In this document: positions 8,954 to 16,301 of the stretch, one piece after another
How the letters are laid out: each line of letters begins with the position of its first letter
Numbering within the stretch: position 1 is the stretch's first letter
Source of the DNA: Bradyrhizobium sp.
Lineage (GTDB): Bacteria; Pseudomonadota; Alphaproteobacteria; Rhizobiales; Xanthobacteraceae
DNA: 46,937 nt
Direction: 5' to 3'
NCBI RefSeq assembly: GCF_030646015.1
Contig: NZ_JAUSLT010000117.1
Coordinates: forward strand, 1-46,937
Notes under the pieces: generated by a model
Seen by the model: only the letters and a program-made list of their open reading frames with translations
What the model was told of the DNA's origin: nothing
Databases searched by the model: none
Position numbers and translations under genes: made by a program

Positions 8954-10123
8954 ATGAACGCGACTAAGACTCCAATGGTCCTTGTGACGGCGTCGTTGAC
9001 GGTTGCGATCGTATTGACGGCGACGTTCCTGATCGTCACCTCCACCCGCGGCGAAAACACCTCGTTTGCGTCGTCGGCGGGGCAACTCGACGTCCAGACC
9101 GTCGCCAGCGGCCTGGTCAATCCATGGGCGCTGGCGTTCCTTACCGACGGCCGCATGCTGGTGACCGAGCGCGCCGGCCGCATGCGCATCGTTACGCCGG
9201 AAGGCCAGGTTTCGCCGCCGCTGAAGGGCGTGCCCGAGGTGTGGGCCTCCGGCCAGGGCGGATTGCTCGACGTCATCACCGACAAGAATTTCGCGCAGAG
9301 CAAGACCATTTACTTCTGCTACGCCGAGCGCAGCGCCGGCGGCGGCCGTACCGCGGTGGCGCGCGCCAGACTGAACGACGGCAGCGGCCGGCTCGACGAG
9401 ACAAAAGTCATCTTCCGGCAGGAGGGACCGCTGTCGTCGGGCAATCATTATGGCTGCCGCATCGCGCAAGCCGGTGACGGCAATTTGTTCGTCACGCTGG
9501 GCGATCATTTCAGCGCCCGCGACGAGGCGCAGAATCTCGGCAACCATATCGGCAAGCTGATCCGGATCGCGCCCGACGGCACGGCGCCGGCCGACAACCC
9601 GTTCGTCGGCCGCAACGGCGCCAAGCCGGAAATCTGGAGTTTTGGCCACCGCAACGAGCAGGGCCTCGCGATCGATCCCTTAACCGGCGATCTCTGGGAA
9701 AGCGAGCACGGCCCGCGCGGCGGCGACGAGATCAACCTCGTCGGCAAGGGCAAGAACTACGGCTGGCCGGTGATCGGCTACGGCATCGATTACAGCGGCG
9801 CCAAGATCCATGAGGCCGCCGCCAAGGACGGCATGGAGCAGCCATTAAAATACTGGGTGCCGTCGATCGCCCCGTCCGGCCTGGCGTTCTATTCCGCAAA
9901 ACTGTTTCCGAAATGGACCGGCAGCCTGTTCACCGGCGCGCTGGCGGGCAAGATGCTGGTGCGGCTGCAGCTCAACGGCCACACCGTGACCTCAGAAGAA
10001 CGCCTGCTCCCCAACCTCAACGAACGCATCCGCGACGTCCGGCAGGGTCCGGATGGCGCGTTGTGGCTGCTGACCGATAGTTCGGCCGGACGGATTTTGC
10101 GGGTGTCGCCGTCGGCGAAATGA
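8954..10123 (+). CDS. PQQ-dependent sugar dehydrogenase (soluble Asd/YliI type)
   Basis: A 389-residue six-bladed beta-propeller oxidoreductase of the glucose/sorbosone dehydrogenase family, which oxidises aldoses in the periplasm with PQQ. An N-terminal hydrophobic segment (VLVTASLTVAIVLTATFLIV, residues 9-28) acts as signal or anchor. Family motifs: VASGLVNPWALAFLTDGRMLVTERAGRMR, GQGGLLDVI, NHYGCRIAQAGDGNLFVTLGDH (with the catalytic His), GHRNEQGLAIDPLTGDLWESEHGPRGGDE, GKNYGWPVIGYG, and QGPDGALWLLTD. No PQQ synthesis genes are nearby. Monocistronic and convergent with the stress gene at 10203. Confidence 0.88.
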   Translation: MNATKTPMVLVTASLTVAIVLTATFLIVTSTRGENTSFASSAGQLDVQTVASGLVNPWALAFLTDGRMLVTERAGRMRIVTPEGQVSPPLKGVPEVWASGQGGLLDVITDKNFAQSKTIYFCYAERSAGGGRTAVARARLNDGSGRLDETKVIFRQEGPLSSGNHYGCRIAQAGDGNLFVTLGDHFSARDEAQNLGNHIGKLIRIAPDGTAPADNPFVGRNGAKPEIWSFGHRNEQGLAIDPLTGDLWESEHGPRGGDEINLVGKGKNYGWPVIGYGIDYSGAKIHEAAAKDGMEQPLKYWVPSIAPSGLAFYSAKLFPKWTGSLFTGALAGKMLVRLQLNGHTVTSEERLLPNLNERIRDVRQGPDGALWLLTDSSAGRILRVSPSAK

Positions 10124-10166
10124 GGACGCCCTGCCGTGCAACGTGGGCGCGGCGCCTTCACCATAT

Positions 10167-10192
10167 GAAAACCGCCGGGGACTGCCCCGGCG
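10167..10192 (-). terminator. Terminator of the YflT-like stress gene
   Basis: An 8-bp perfect stem CGCCGGGG / CCCCGGCG with a 4-base loop (10173-10192). On the minus strand it is followed by GTTTTCAT. It sits just beyond the stop of the leftward gene at 10203, between convergent genes. Confidence 0.72.
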
Positions 10193-10202
10193 ATTACTTC
10201 AT

Positions 10203-10823
10203 TTAGCGCATACCGGCGCCATATAGCTGACGTTCCTTGCGGACGTCGTCGGCGCCGTATGGCTTGCTCGCCGGATCGAATGTCTTCCATCCAGACTTCT
10301 GCCAGGCAGCGCTTCTGTCTTGAAGGTTGACTGCCGATTGCCCAAGGACCGCCTCAAGACGAGCGCGGTCGGCATCGGCGACGCGGGCAGTAACCAAGGC
10401 TCCGCCACGCCGCACGCCTTCGGCATACATTGCGGCGTCATCCTTCGACACGCCGGCCTCGGTCAGCGCGCCGACAATTCCACCGGTCGCGGCGCCCGCG
10501 GCAGCTCCGAGCGCGGTCGATGCGAGCCAGCCCGCCGCGACAACCGGTCCGAGTCCGGGAATGGCCAGCAGGCCAAGCCCGGCCAGCAAACCGGCGGCAC
10601 CGCCGAGGCCAGCACCGATGCCAGCGCCGGTCCCCGCTCCTTCAGCGCGGTCATCGACGCCGTCGCGATCGCGGTCCACCTTCTTGTCGGCGCTGTACCA
10701 GTTGTCCGAATTGTTGGCGACGATGCTGATCTCCGAATGAGGCACGCCGGCTGCTTCCAGCGCCCTTACGGCACGTTCGGCATCGGGATAGGTGTCGTAG
10801 AGCCGAGAGATTGTAACGGTCAT
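10203..10823 (-). CDS. General stress protein, YflT/GSP17M domain
   Basis: A 206-residue protein. The N-terminal domain (TVTISRLYDTYPDAERAVRALEAAGVPHSEISIVAN) matches the YflT / general stress protein 17M domain. An acidic linker KKVDRDRDGVDDRAEG follows, then a long Gly/Ala-rich hydrophobic segment (about residues 62-120) that could insert in a membrane or pack as a glycine-zipper, and a polar C-terminal tail. Starts at ATG 10823, 11 bp after the stop of the PepSY-like gene upstream, so the two are likely co-transcribed from the EcfG-like promoter at 11181-11205. Function in stress is inferred from family name and promoter. Confidence 0.75.
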   Translation of the reverse strand: MTVTISRLYDTYPDAERAVRALEAAGVPHSEISIVANNSDNWYSADKKVDRDRDGVDDRAEGAGTGAGIGAGLGGAAGLLAGLGLLAIPGLGPVVAAGWLASTALGAAAGAATGGIVGALTEAGVSKDDAAMYAEGVRRGGALVTARVADADRARLEAVLGQSAVNLQDRSAAWQKSGWKTFDPASKPYGADDVRKERQLYGAGMR

Positions 10824-10834
10824 TTTCAATGTCC

Positions 10835-11152
10835 TTACTTTACGGGGTTCACGTTGCCTTGGAAATCGACGCTTACGCTGGCAGATGCACTGCCCTTCTT
10901 GGCTTTGCCTCGCCAAACCCCGTTGTCATCTTTCTTCAGCTCAGTGACGTTGGAGTAACCAGCCTCCTCGATTTTCGACTTGGCCTGGCCTTCCGTGAAG
11001 CTGTTTCGGCCGGCGACCGGCGCATTCGAATTGTTCTGACCCGGGCTATTGACGGCATTGTTGTTCGGACCGGATTGCGCCGGCTGTTGCGCGGCAGCCG
11101 ATCCGGCGACGAGCAAGGCGGCCGTCGCAACCGTGAAGAATAGACGCTTCAT
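10835..11152 (-). CDS. Exported PepSY-like small protein
   Basis: A 105-residue protein with a signal peptide (MKRLFFTVATAALLVAGSAA-AQ), a low-complexity Asn/Pro/Gly linker, and a C-terminal PepSY-like domain: FTEGQAKSKIEEAGYSNV, then KDDNGVWRGKAKKGSASASVSVDFQGNV. It is probably periplasmic; PepSY-like modules of this size are often linked to envelope stress (family knowledge). ATG 11152 is preferred to the ATG at 11164 because GGAG lies at 7 bases and the signal peptide follows. First gene of a two-gene unit with the YflT-type protein. Confidence 0.7.
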   Translation of the reverse strand: MKRLFFTVATAALLVAGSAAAQQPAQSGPNNNAVNSPGQNNSNAPVAGRNSFTEGQAKSKIEEAGYSNVTELKKDDNGVWRGKAKKGSASASVSVDFQGNVNPVK

Positions 11153-11180
11153 TTTTTTCTCCATGTGAGTAGGTGTTCGT

Positions 11181-11205
11181 AACTTTCCCTGTTCCGGATT
11201 GTTCC
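11181..11205 (-). promoter_or_regulatory. EcfG-type general stress promoter
   Basis: On the minus strand the sequence reads GGAAC, 17 bases, GTT, with GGAAC at 11205-11201 and GTT at 11183-11181. This fits the recalled PhyR/EcfG sigma consensus (GGAAC, 16-17 bases, cGTT) of Bradyrhizobium and Methylobacterium. The -10 end lies 29 bp before the ATG of the PepSY-like gene, a normal leader length. Beyond it, 11206-11439 shows no gene. Confidence 0.55.
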
Positions 11206-11439
11206 GGCGACTGTAAACGAGATGCCGTTTCTTCCCGAACCGCGCAGACGTTGCGGGAATATGAAATCGATTGATGAGTGAATCGTTCCGCTGTGTCGCC
11301 ACACGAAGAGAGCGATCGCGATCAGGATTGGGGAGAGGAGAATGCGAGCTCATTCGTGAATTCGGAGGAGTGATCCGTCCGGTAGGCGACTGATAAACAC
11401 AGACGAAACCTTGATCGGCTGGAATTTTGCAGCCCCGAC

Positions 11440-11457
11440 GTCGCCCCGTAGGGCGAC
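11440..11457. repeat. Small hairpin downstream of the DUF3606 gene
   Basis: GTCGCCC / GGGCGAC, 7-bp stem with loop CGTA. There is no T run on either side, so it is a weak terminator candidate at best. Confidence 0.35.
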
Positions 11458-11467
11458 ATCTCTCGTT

Positions 11468-11481
11468 ATTCGCTAGCGAAT
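11468..11481. repeat. Perfect 14-bp palindrome
   Basis: ATTCGCTAGCGAAT, a loop-free perfect palindrome 13 bp downstream of the DUF3606 stop. It could be a dimeric protein binding site or part of a decayed palindromic element. Only one copy is seen. Confidence 0.4.
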
Positions 11482-11493
11482 GGCGCCAGGGCT

Positions 11494-11670
11494 TTAGGTA
11501 AGGCCCAACTCTTTTTTCACTGCCGCAGCGGCGTTGCCGACCCTGTCCACTGCCTTCTGAAGCTGCTCATTCGATATGTTCAGATGCCTGGTCCAGTACT
11601 GAACCTGATCAGGCTCGTGCATGTAGATCTTCGACCGGTCCTGCACAGCCCTGCTCCTTGAATCGTCCAT
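11494..11670 (-). CDS. DUF3606 domain protein
   Basis: A 58-residue protein that is essentially one DUF3606 domain: QDRSKIYMHEPDQVQYWTRH, then LNISNEQLQKAVDRVGNAAAAVKKEL, ending at the C terminus. The family is abundant in Rhizobiales and often found near stress genes; function unknown. ATG 11670 has GGAG 8 bases upstream; an in-frame ATG at 11694 would add eight residues outside the domain. Same strand as four other small stress-type genes. Confidence 0.8.
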   Translation of the reverse strand: MDDSRSRAVQDRSKIYMHEPDQVQYWTRHLNISNEQLQKAVDRVGNAAAAVKKELGLT

Positions 11671-11729
11671 ACTCGATGCTCCGGATCGCGTCACAAATCG
11701 TTTCGGACAACTTTCGTTCAGCAGCGGCC

Positions 11730-11924
11730 TTACTTAGATGGTCTTCCACGCCTGGCGAAGGAAACTCTGCCGGCGTCGGCGGCTCTGCGCAGGAGGCCCG
11801 CCTTTTTCAAGGCCTCGGCCTTGTCCTGGCCAGGCGTCATTGATCGGGCGGCATCAAGAGCGTCATCAGCATCGGCTTCGGCATCCATATCGCGATCGCG
11901 ATCTCGGGGTGGTTTACCTGGCAT
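11730..11924 (-). CDS. Small hydrophilic protein, unknown function
   Basis: A 64-residue polar protein: a basic/acidic N terminus (PGKPPRDRDRDMDAEADADDALDAARS), then TPGQDKAEALKKAGLLRRAAD and a basic tail FARRGRPSK. Not recognised; probably disordered with one amphipathic helix. Start ATG 11924 (or TTG 11936) has only a weak ribosome site. It begins 14 bp after the stop of the 118-aa gene, so the two may form an operon. Confidence 0.5.
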   Translation of the reverse strand: MPGKPPRDRDRDMDAEADADDALDAARSMTPGQDKAEALKKAGLLRRAADAGRVSFARRGRPSK

Positions 11925-11938
11925 CGACGGACTCAACT

Positions 11939-12295
11939 TCAGAGAAACTCACGCAGGCGTGCCAGCTCGGCGACGTGGTCGGCCGATAATGTGTCGGTTA
12001 TCAGTGGGGCCTGCGGCGCGGCCTGGATTTCATAGAGATGACGAACGGATTCAGGTCTGGCCATGAATTCGCGAATGCATTCATCCAGCGAACCCTCGAA
12101 AACCAGGTACGGACCTGCGCCGTCGGTCAGACGGGCGTTTTTCAACGAGGGCCATTTGCGGACGACAGCTGGAACGTCAAATCTCACCTGAACTTCAGAG
12201 CCATCCATTCGCCGTCGTGACCTCTCCAGCAGAGCAAGGACGGCCTCAGCATCTCGGGGGAACACATGCTGAGGCCGCAAGGTGCTTGTGTGCAT
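11939..12295 (-). CDS. Conserved hypothetical protein (118 aa)
   Basis: A 118-residue soluble protein without recognised domain. The core, VQVRFDVPAVVRKWPSLKNARLTDGAGPYLVFEGSLDECIREFMARPESVRHLYEI, reads as a compact alpha/beta unit. The start is uncertain: ATG 12295 (AAAGGG upstream) gives 118 aa, while ATG 12208 (GGAGAGG upstream) gives 89 aa and begins just before the well-ordered part. Followed after 14 bp by the small hydrophilic protein. Confidence 0.5.
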   Translation of the reverse strand: MHTSTLRPQHVFPRDAEAVLALLERSRRRMDGSEVQVRFDVPAVVRKWPSLKNARLTDGAGPYLVFEGSLDECIREFMARPESVRHLYEIQAAPQAPLITDTLSADHVAELARLREFL

Positions 12296-12385
12296 CGCTG
12301 CACCAGCCCTTTAATTCCGGACGTTGCCACTTGTTCCCGGACGGGGCTTATTCCTCGATTCAGGCAATGCGGGAGAAATGCGGCC

Positions 12386-13180
12386 TCACTCCCCCCGAAA
12401 CACCGGCTTGCGCTTTTCGTTGAACGCCAGCACGCCTTCGCGGCGATCGGCGGTGGGGACCAGGCGATTGTAGGCCTCGATCTCGAAGGCCATGCCGTCC
12501 GACACTGACATCTGCAGGCCACGATGAATCGCCTGCTTGGCTTGCCTCACCGCGATCGGCCCGTTGGCAGCGATGCGTCGGGCTGTCGTCATCGTGGCTT
12601 CCAGCAGGCCGGCGGGTTCGACCACGCGATTGACCAGCCCCCATGCTTCCGCCTCTGCAGCGCTAAAGGGCAGCCCCGACAGGATCAGTTCCTTGGCGCG
12701 CCGCTCGCCGACGGCGCGGGCGAGGTTCTGGGTGCCGCCGGCACCCGGCATGATGCCGAGCGTCACCTCGGTCAGGGCAAAACGCGCATGGCTGGCGGCA
12801 TAGACGAAATCCGACGCCGCCGCGATCTCGCAGCCGCCGCCATAAGCCGCCCCATTGACGGCCGCGATCAGCGGGACCGAACATGCCATCAGCGCCCGCG
12901 CCATTCGCTCGAAGATCAAATGCTGCGACTGCCATTCTGCGTCGGTCATGCCGTTGCGCTCCTTGAGGTCGCCGCCGGCGCAAAACGCCTTGTCGCCGCT
13001 GCCGGTGATCACAACGGCGCGCAGGCCAGCGAGGTCGACCGAGAATGTTTCGAACACTTCCACGAGATCGAGGCCCATCCGAGTATTGAGCGCGTTGGAC
13101 GCCGCCGGCCGGTTCAGCGTGACGAGCAGGATGTGATCGTCATGGCGGGCCACAGTGATGGTCTCGAAATCGGCTCGCAT
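12386..13180 (-). CDS. Enoyl-CoA hydratase/isomerase family protein
   Basis: A 264-residue crotonase-fold enzyme. The oxyanion hole segment CAGGDLKE (residues 67-74) and GAAYGGGCEIA are conserved, and both hydratase glutamates are present (E118 in GGGCE, E138 in TEVTLGIMPGAGGT), so hydration of an enoyl-CoA is chemically possible. ATG 13180 has GGAG six bases upstream. It is divergent from the GrdB-like/CoA-transferase pair, which suggests, but does not prove, a shared acyl-CoA pathway. Confidence 0.88.
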   Translation of the reverse strand: MRADFETITVARHDDHILLVTLNRPAASNALNTRMGLDLVEVFETFSVDLAGLRAVVITGSGDKAFCAGGDLKERNGMTDAEWQSQHLIFERMARALMACSVPLIAAVNGAAYGGGCEIAAASDFVYAASHARFALTEVTLGIMPGAGGTQNLARAVGERRAKELILSGLPFSAAEAEAWGLVNRVVEPAGLLEATMTTARRIAANGPIAVRQAKQAIHRGLQMSVSDGMAFEIEAYNRLVPTADRREGVLAFNEKRKPVFRGE

Positions 13181-13293
13181 CCCATTCTCCTTCGCGGACT
13201 CTAAAGATCACTTCTTGACCGGAGCCGGGCTATCTCTAGTCTGGCCGAAGGTCGATTGATAATCTAACGGCGGAAACACGGAAGGACCAAACC

Positions 13294-14223
13294 ATGCCGG
13301 GCTCGCTCGATGACCAACTTGGCTTTGCGCCCGATTATGATTCCCCGATCCCCTACATGCAGCGGACCCGCGACTACTACACCGCGATCGGCTACACCAC
13401 GCCCTATCGCTGGGCGCACCATGTCGAGGCGCCGTTCCAGCCGCTGAAGAAGCCGCTGGCGCAGTCGCGCGTCACCATCATTACCACCGCCGCCCCCTAT
13501 GATCCCGCCAAGGGCGACCAGGGCCCCGGTGCGGCCTACAACGGCGGCGCCAAATTCTACCAGGTCTATGACGGCGACACCTCGCAGCCGCACGATTTGC
13601 GCATCTCGCATATCGGCTACGACCGCAAGCACACGTCGGCGACCGACAGCGGCACGTGGTTTCCGCTGCCGCAGCTGCTGCAGGCCAAGGCCGCAGGCCG
13701 GATCGGCGAGGTCGCGCCGCGCTTCTTCGGCGCGCCGACCAACCGCAGCCACCGGGTCACCATCGAGGTCGATGCGCCTGAAATCCTCGCCCACTGCCTC
13801 GCCGACCAGGTCGATGTCGCCGTGCTGGTGCCGAACTGCCCGGTCTGCCACCAGACATCAGCGCTGGTGGCCCGCCACCTCGAAGCCAATGGCATTTCGA
13901 CCGTGGTGATGGGTTGCGCCAAGGACATCGTCGAGCACGCGGCGGTGCCGCGCTTCCTGTTCTCCGATTTTCCGCTCGGCAACTCCGCCGGCCGGCCGCA
14001 CGACGTGGCCTCGCAGGCAGAGACGCTGGAACTGGCGTTCCGCTTGCTGGAGACGGCCTTCGTCGCCCGCACCACGGTGCAGTCGCCGCTGCGCTGGAGC
14101 GCGGATGCCTCGTGGAAGCTCGACTACAACAACATCGCGCAGATGAGCCCGGAAGAACTGGCGCGGCGTCGCGCCGAATTCGACAAGCAAAAAGAAATCG
14201 CGCGCGGCAACCGGGCGGCGTGA
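13294..14223 (+). CDS. GrdB/PrdB-like reductase homologue, cysteine variant
   Basis: A 309-residue protein related to the large subunit of glycine/betaine/proline reductases. Support comes from a segment VDVAVLVPNCPVCHQTSALV followed by HLEANGISTVVMGCA and a conserved PLGN near residue 230. In the clostridial enzymes the CxxC position holds Sec-x-x-Cys; here it is C182-P-V-C185, so no selenocysteine is needed. The GrdA and GrdC/D partners are not in the window and the organism type is aerobic, so the reaction is unknown, perhaps a thiol-dependent C-N or C-S cleavage. AAGGA precedes the ATG at 13294. It is followed by a CoA-transferase 188 bp downstream. Confidence 0.75.
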   Translation: MPGSLDDQLGFAPDYDSPIPYMQRTRDYYTAIGYTTPYRWAHHVEAPFQPLKKPLAQSRVTIITTAAPYDPAKGDQGPGAAYNGGAKFYQVYDGDTSQPHDLRISHIGYDRKHTSATDSGTWFPLPQLLQAKAAGRIGEVAPRFFGAPTNRSHRVTIEVDAPEILAHCLADQVDVAVLVPNCPVCHQTSALVARHLEANGISTVVMGCAKDIVEHAAVPRFLFSDFPLGNSAGRPHDVASQAETLELAFRLLETAFVARTTVQSPLRWSADASWKLDYNNIAQMSPEELARRRAEFDKQKEIARGNRAA

Positions 14224-14231
14224 TCGGGGGG

Positions 14232-14390
14232 CCCTTCCCTTCTCCCCTTGTGGGAGAAGGTGGCGCGAAGCGCCGGATGAGGGGTCTCTATCCGCGGGCA
14301 GTCTGTTCGTTGAGCCAACCCCTCACCCGTCTCGAATGCGCTACGCGCATTCGAGCCACCCTCTCCCACAAGGGGAGAGGGAAGGAAGAA
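14232..14390. repeat. Long palindromic element between operon genes
   Basis: Inverted repeat with outer arms CTTCTCCCCTTGTGGGAGAA and CTCTCCCACAAGGGGAGAG, plus an inner hairpin ATGCGCTACGCGCAT. It fills nearly all of the space between the GrdB-like gene and the CoA-transferase gene, ending 20 bp before the latter's ATG. Confidence 0.8.
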
Positions 14391-14410
14391 GAACAGGGAG
14401 AACACCCACC

Positions 14411-15604
14411 ATGACCCGACCGTTCGAAGGCGTGAAGATTCTCGACTTCACGCAGGTGCTGGCCGGCCCCTATGCCAGCTACCAGCTGGCGCTGCTCGGC
14501 GCCGACGTCATCAAGGTGGAGCGCCGCGAAGGCGAGGACATGCGCCGTACCCCGCTCAGCCGCGAATGGGCCGATCGCGGCCTCGCCCCGGGCTGGCAGG
14601 CGATCAACGGCAACAAGCGCAGCCTGACGCTCGACCTGTCGAAGCCGGAGGCGATCGCCATCGTCAAACAGCTCGCGGGCCTGGCCGACGTGGTGATGGA
14701 GAATTTTCGTCCCGGGGTGATGGACCGGCTCGGCATCGGCTACGCTGCACTCTCGCAGATCAATCCGAAACTGATCTATTGCGCCGTCTCGGGCTTCGGC
14801 CAGACCGGCCCGGAACGGTCGGGCGCCGGCTATGACGGCAAGATCCAGGCGCTGTCAGGCATCATGGCGATCACCGGCCACGAGGAAACCGGACCAACGC
14901 GCGCCGGTTTTGCCGTTTGCGACGTGCTGTCAGGGGCGACCGCCGCGTTCGGCATCTCCAGCGCGCTGTTCCAGCGCACCCATACCGGCAAGGGCCAGCT
15001 GGTCGACGTCTCCATGCTGGAGGCATCGCTGGCGTTCCTGTCGGGACAGGTGGCGGACTACACCGTCGCCGGCCATCGTCAGCAGCTCTCCGGCAACCAG
15101 GCCGTCAGCCGCCGGTCGACCGCCAATCTGTTCAAGGCGGGCGATGGCTACCTGCTGCTCGCGGTCAACAGCGAGAAGCAATACCGCGCGCTGATGACCG
15201 CGCTCGGCCGTGCCGACGCGCTGGATGACCCGCGCTTCGCCGACTGGTTCGCGCGGCAGGAAAACGAGCCGGCGCTGCGCGCCATCATCGAACAGGCGCT
15301 TGCGAAAAAGACTCCGCGCGAGTGGGAGAAGATCCTGGAGGCGGCGGGCGCGCCCTGTGCCAGCATCTGGAAGATCGAGGAGGTGATCGATCACCCGCAG
15401 ATCGCGGCGCGCGGCGCCATTCAGGAGATCGATACGCCGTATGGCCGGCTGCGCTTCGCCGGCAGCGGTTTCAAGCTCGCCCATGGCGGCGGCCGGCTCG
15501 ATACCATGGCGCCCGAACTCAGCGCCCACACCGACGAGGTGCTGGCCTCGCTCGGCTACGGCGCCGAGGCGATCGCGGATTTGCGCGCGCGCGACGTGGT
15601 GTGA
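14411..15604 (+). CDS. Class III CoA-transferase (CaiB/BaiF family)
   Basis: A 397-residue CoA-transferase that moves CoA between carboxylic acids through an enzyme-bound aspartyl thioester. Evidence: the N-terminal GVKILDFTQVLAGPYASYQLALLGADVIKVE, NKRSLTLDLSKPE, ENFRPGVMDRLGIGY, SGFGQTGP, and the catalytic Asp in GFAVCDVLSG. The C-terminal half contains VDVSMLEASLAFL, NLFKAGDGYLLLAV and a late CASIWKIEEVIDHPQIAARG. AGGGAG precedes the ATG at 14411. Substrates unknown; the crotonase and GrdB-like neighbours point to acyl-CoA catabolism. Confidence 0.88.
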   Translation: MTRPFEGVKILDFTQVLAGPYASYQLALLGADVIKVERREGEDMRRTPLSREWADRGLAPGWQAINGNKRSLTLDLSKPEAIAIVKQLAGLADVVMENFRPGVMDRLGIGYAALSQINPKLIYCAVSGFGQTGPERSGAGYDGKIQALSGIMAITGHEETGPTRAGFAVCDVLSGATAAFGISSALFQRTHTGKGQLVDVSMLEASLAFLSGQVADYTVAGHRQQLSGNQAVSRRSTANLFKAGDGYLLLAVNSEKQYRALMTALGRADALDDPRFADWFARQENEPALRAIIEQALAKKTPREWEKILEAAGAPCASIWKIEEVIDHPQIAARGAIQEIDTPYGRLRFAGSGFKLAHGGGRLDTMAPELSAHTDEVLASLGYGAEAIADLRARDVV

Positions 15605-15608
15605 GTTC

Positions 15609-15720
15609 GTAGGGTGGGCAAAGGCGCCCTTTGCGCCGTGCCCACCATCTTACGCAAATAAAGACGGTGGGCACGCCAACGGCCGCGCATTCGCGCGACC
15701 GTTGGCTTTGCCCACCCTAC
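15609..15720. repeat. Palindromic element, GTAGGGTGGGC family (copy 1)
   Basis: Ends GTAGGGTGGGCAAAGGCGC and GCTTTGCCCACCCTAC, with an inner GTGCCCACC / GGTGGGCAC hairpin. It lies between convergent genes and is related to 43005-43094. Confidence 0.85.
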
Positions 15721-15733
15721 GCAGCTACGCAGC

Positions 15734-16099
15734 TCACCACTTGTGAAAAATGAAAAACGCGCCCGCCGCGATCAAGGCAAAACCCAGTCCGTGGTTCCAG
15801 CCCAGCGGCTCCTTCAGATAAAACACCGAGAAGCCGGCGAACACGATCAGCGTGATCACCTCCTGCATGGTCTTCAGCTCTGCCGCCGAATAGACCGCGC
15901 TGCCCCAGCGATTGGCCGGCACCGCGAGCCAGTATTCGAAAAACGCGATGCCCCAGCTCACCAGCACGACGGCCGGCAGCCAGCTCTCCTTGAACTTGAG
16001 ATGGCCGTACCAGGCAAAGGTCATGAAGACATTGGAGGCGAACAGCATCAGGATCGGCAAGACCTGTGGTGACAAGATCTGCGGCGAAATGGTGGGCAT
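15734..16099 (-). CDS. DMT-type membrane protein (DUF486 family)
   Basis: A 121-residue integral membrane protein with four predicted helices: LPILMLFASNVFMTFAWYG, LPAVVLVSWGIAFFEYWL, TLIVFAGFSVFYL and GLGFALIAAGAFFIF. The motif FMTFAWYGHLK and the loop VPANRWG are characteristic of DUF486. These are short relatives of drug/metabolite transporters that probably dimerise; substrate unknown. ATG 16099 has AAGGATATT upstream; the longer open frame to 16513 is not coding in character. Confidence 0.83.
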   Translation of the reverse strand: MPTISPQILSPQVLPILMLFASNVFMTFAWYGHLKFKESWLPAVVLVSWGIAFFEYWLAVPANRWGSAVYSAAELKTMQEVITLIVFAGFSVFYLKEPLGWNHGLGFALIAAGAFFIFHKW

Positions 16100-16301
16100 G
16101 AATATCCTTTCGAAATGTCCGCGGCTCAATACACCAGGTCCCAAGCCGGTTCCCCGGCGATCGAATACCATTTGATTCAAGCGTTCGGAAATCCGCGTCT
16201 GCCGGATCAACCGCTTTTTAGGCATGGCGCGGGAAATTTCACCGCTGTTGCAACCATGCGTCATGCTGCGGCCGTTATCCCTCGTGGCAACGAGAGCGAG
16301 C

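Noticed and set aside
12313..12337. Second EcfG-like promoter before the 118-aa gene
   Set aside because: GGAAC is present on the minus strand, but the -10 position reads ATT or AATT rather than GTT; too weak to annotate.
13837..13848. Selenocysteine site in the GrdB-like gene
   Set aside because: Both positions of the motif are TGC codons; there is no in-frame TGA and so no need for a SECIS element.
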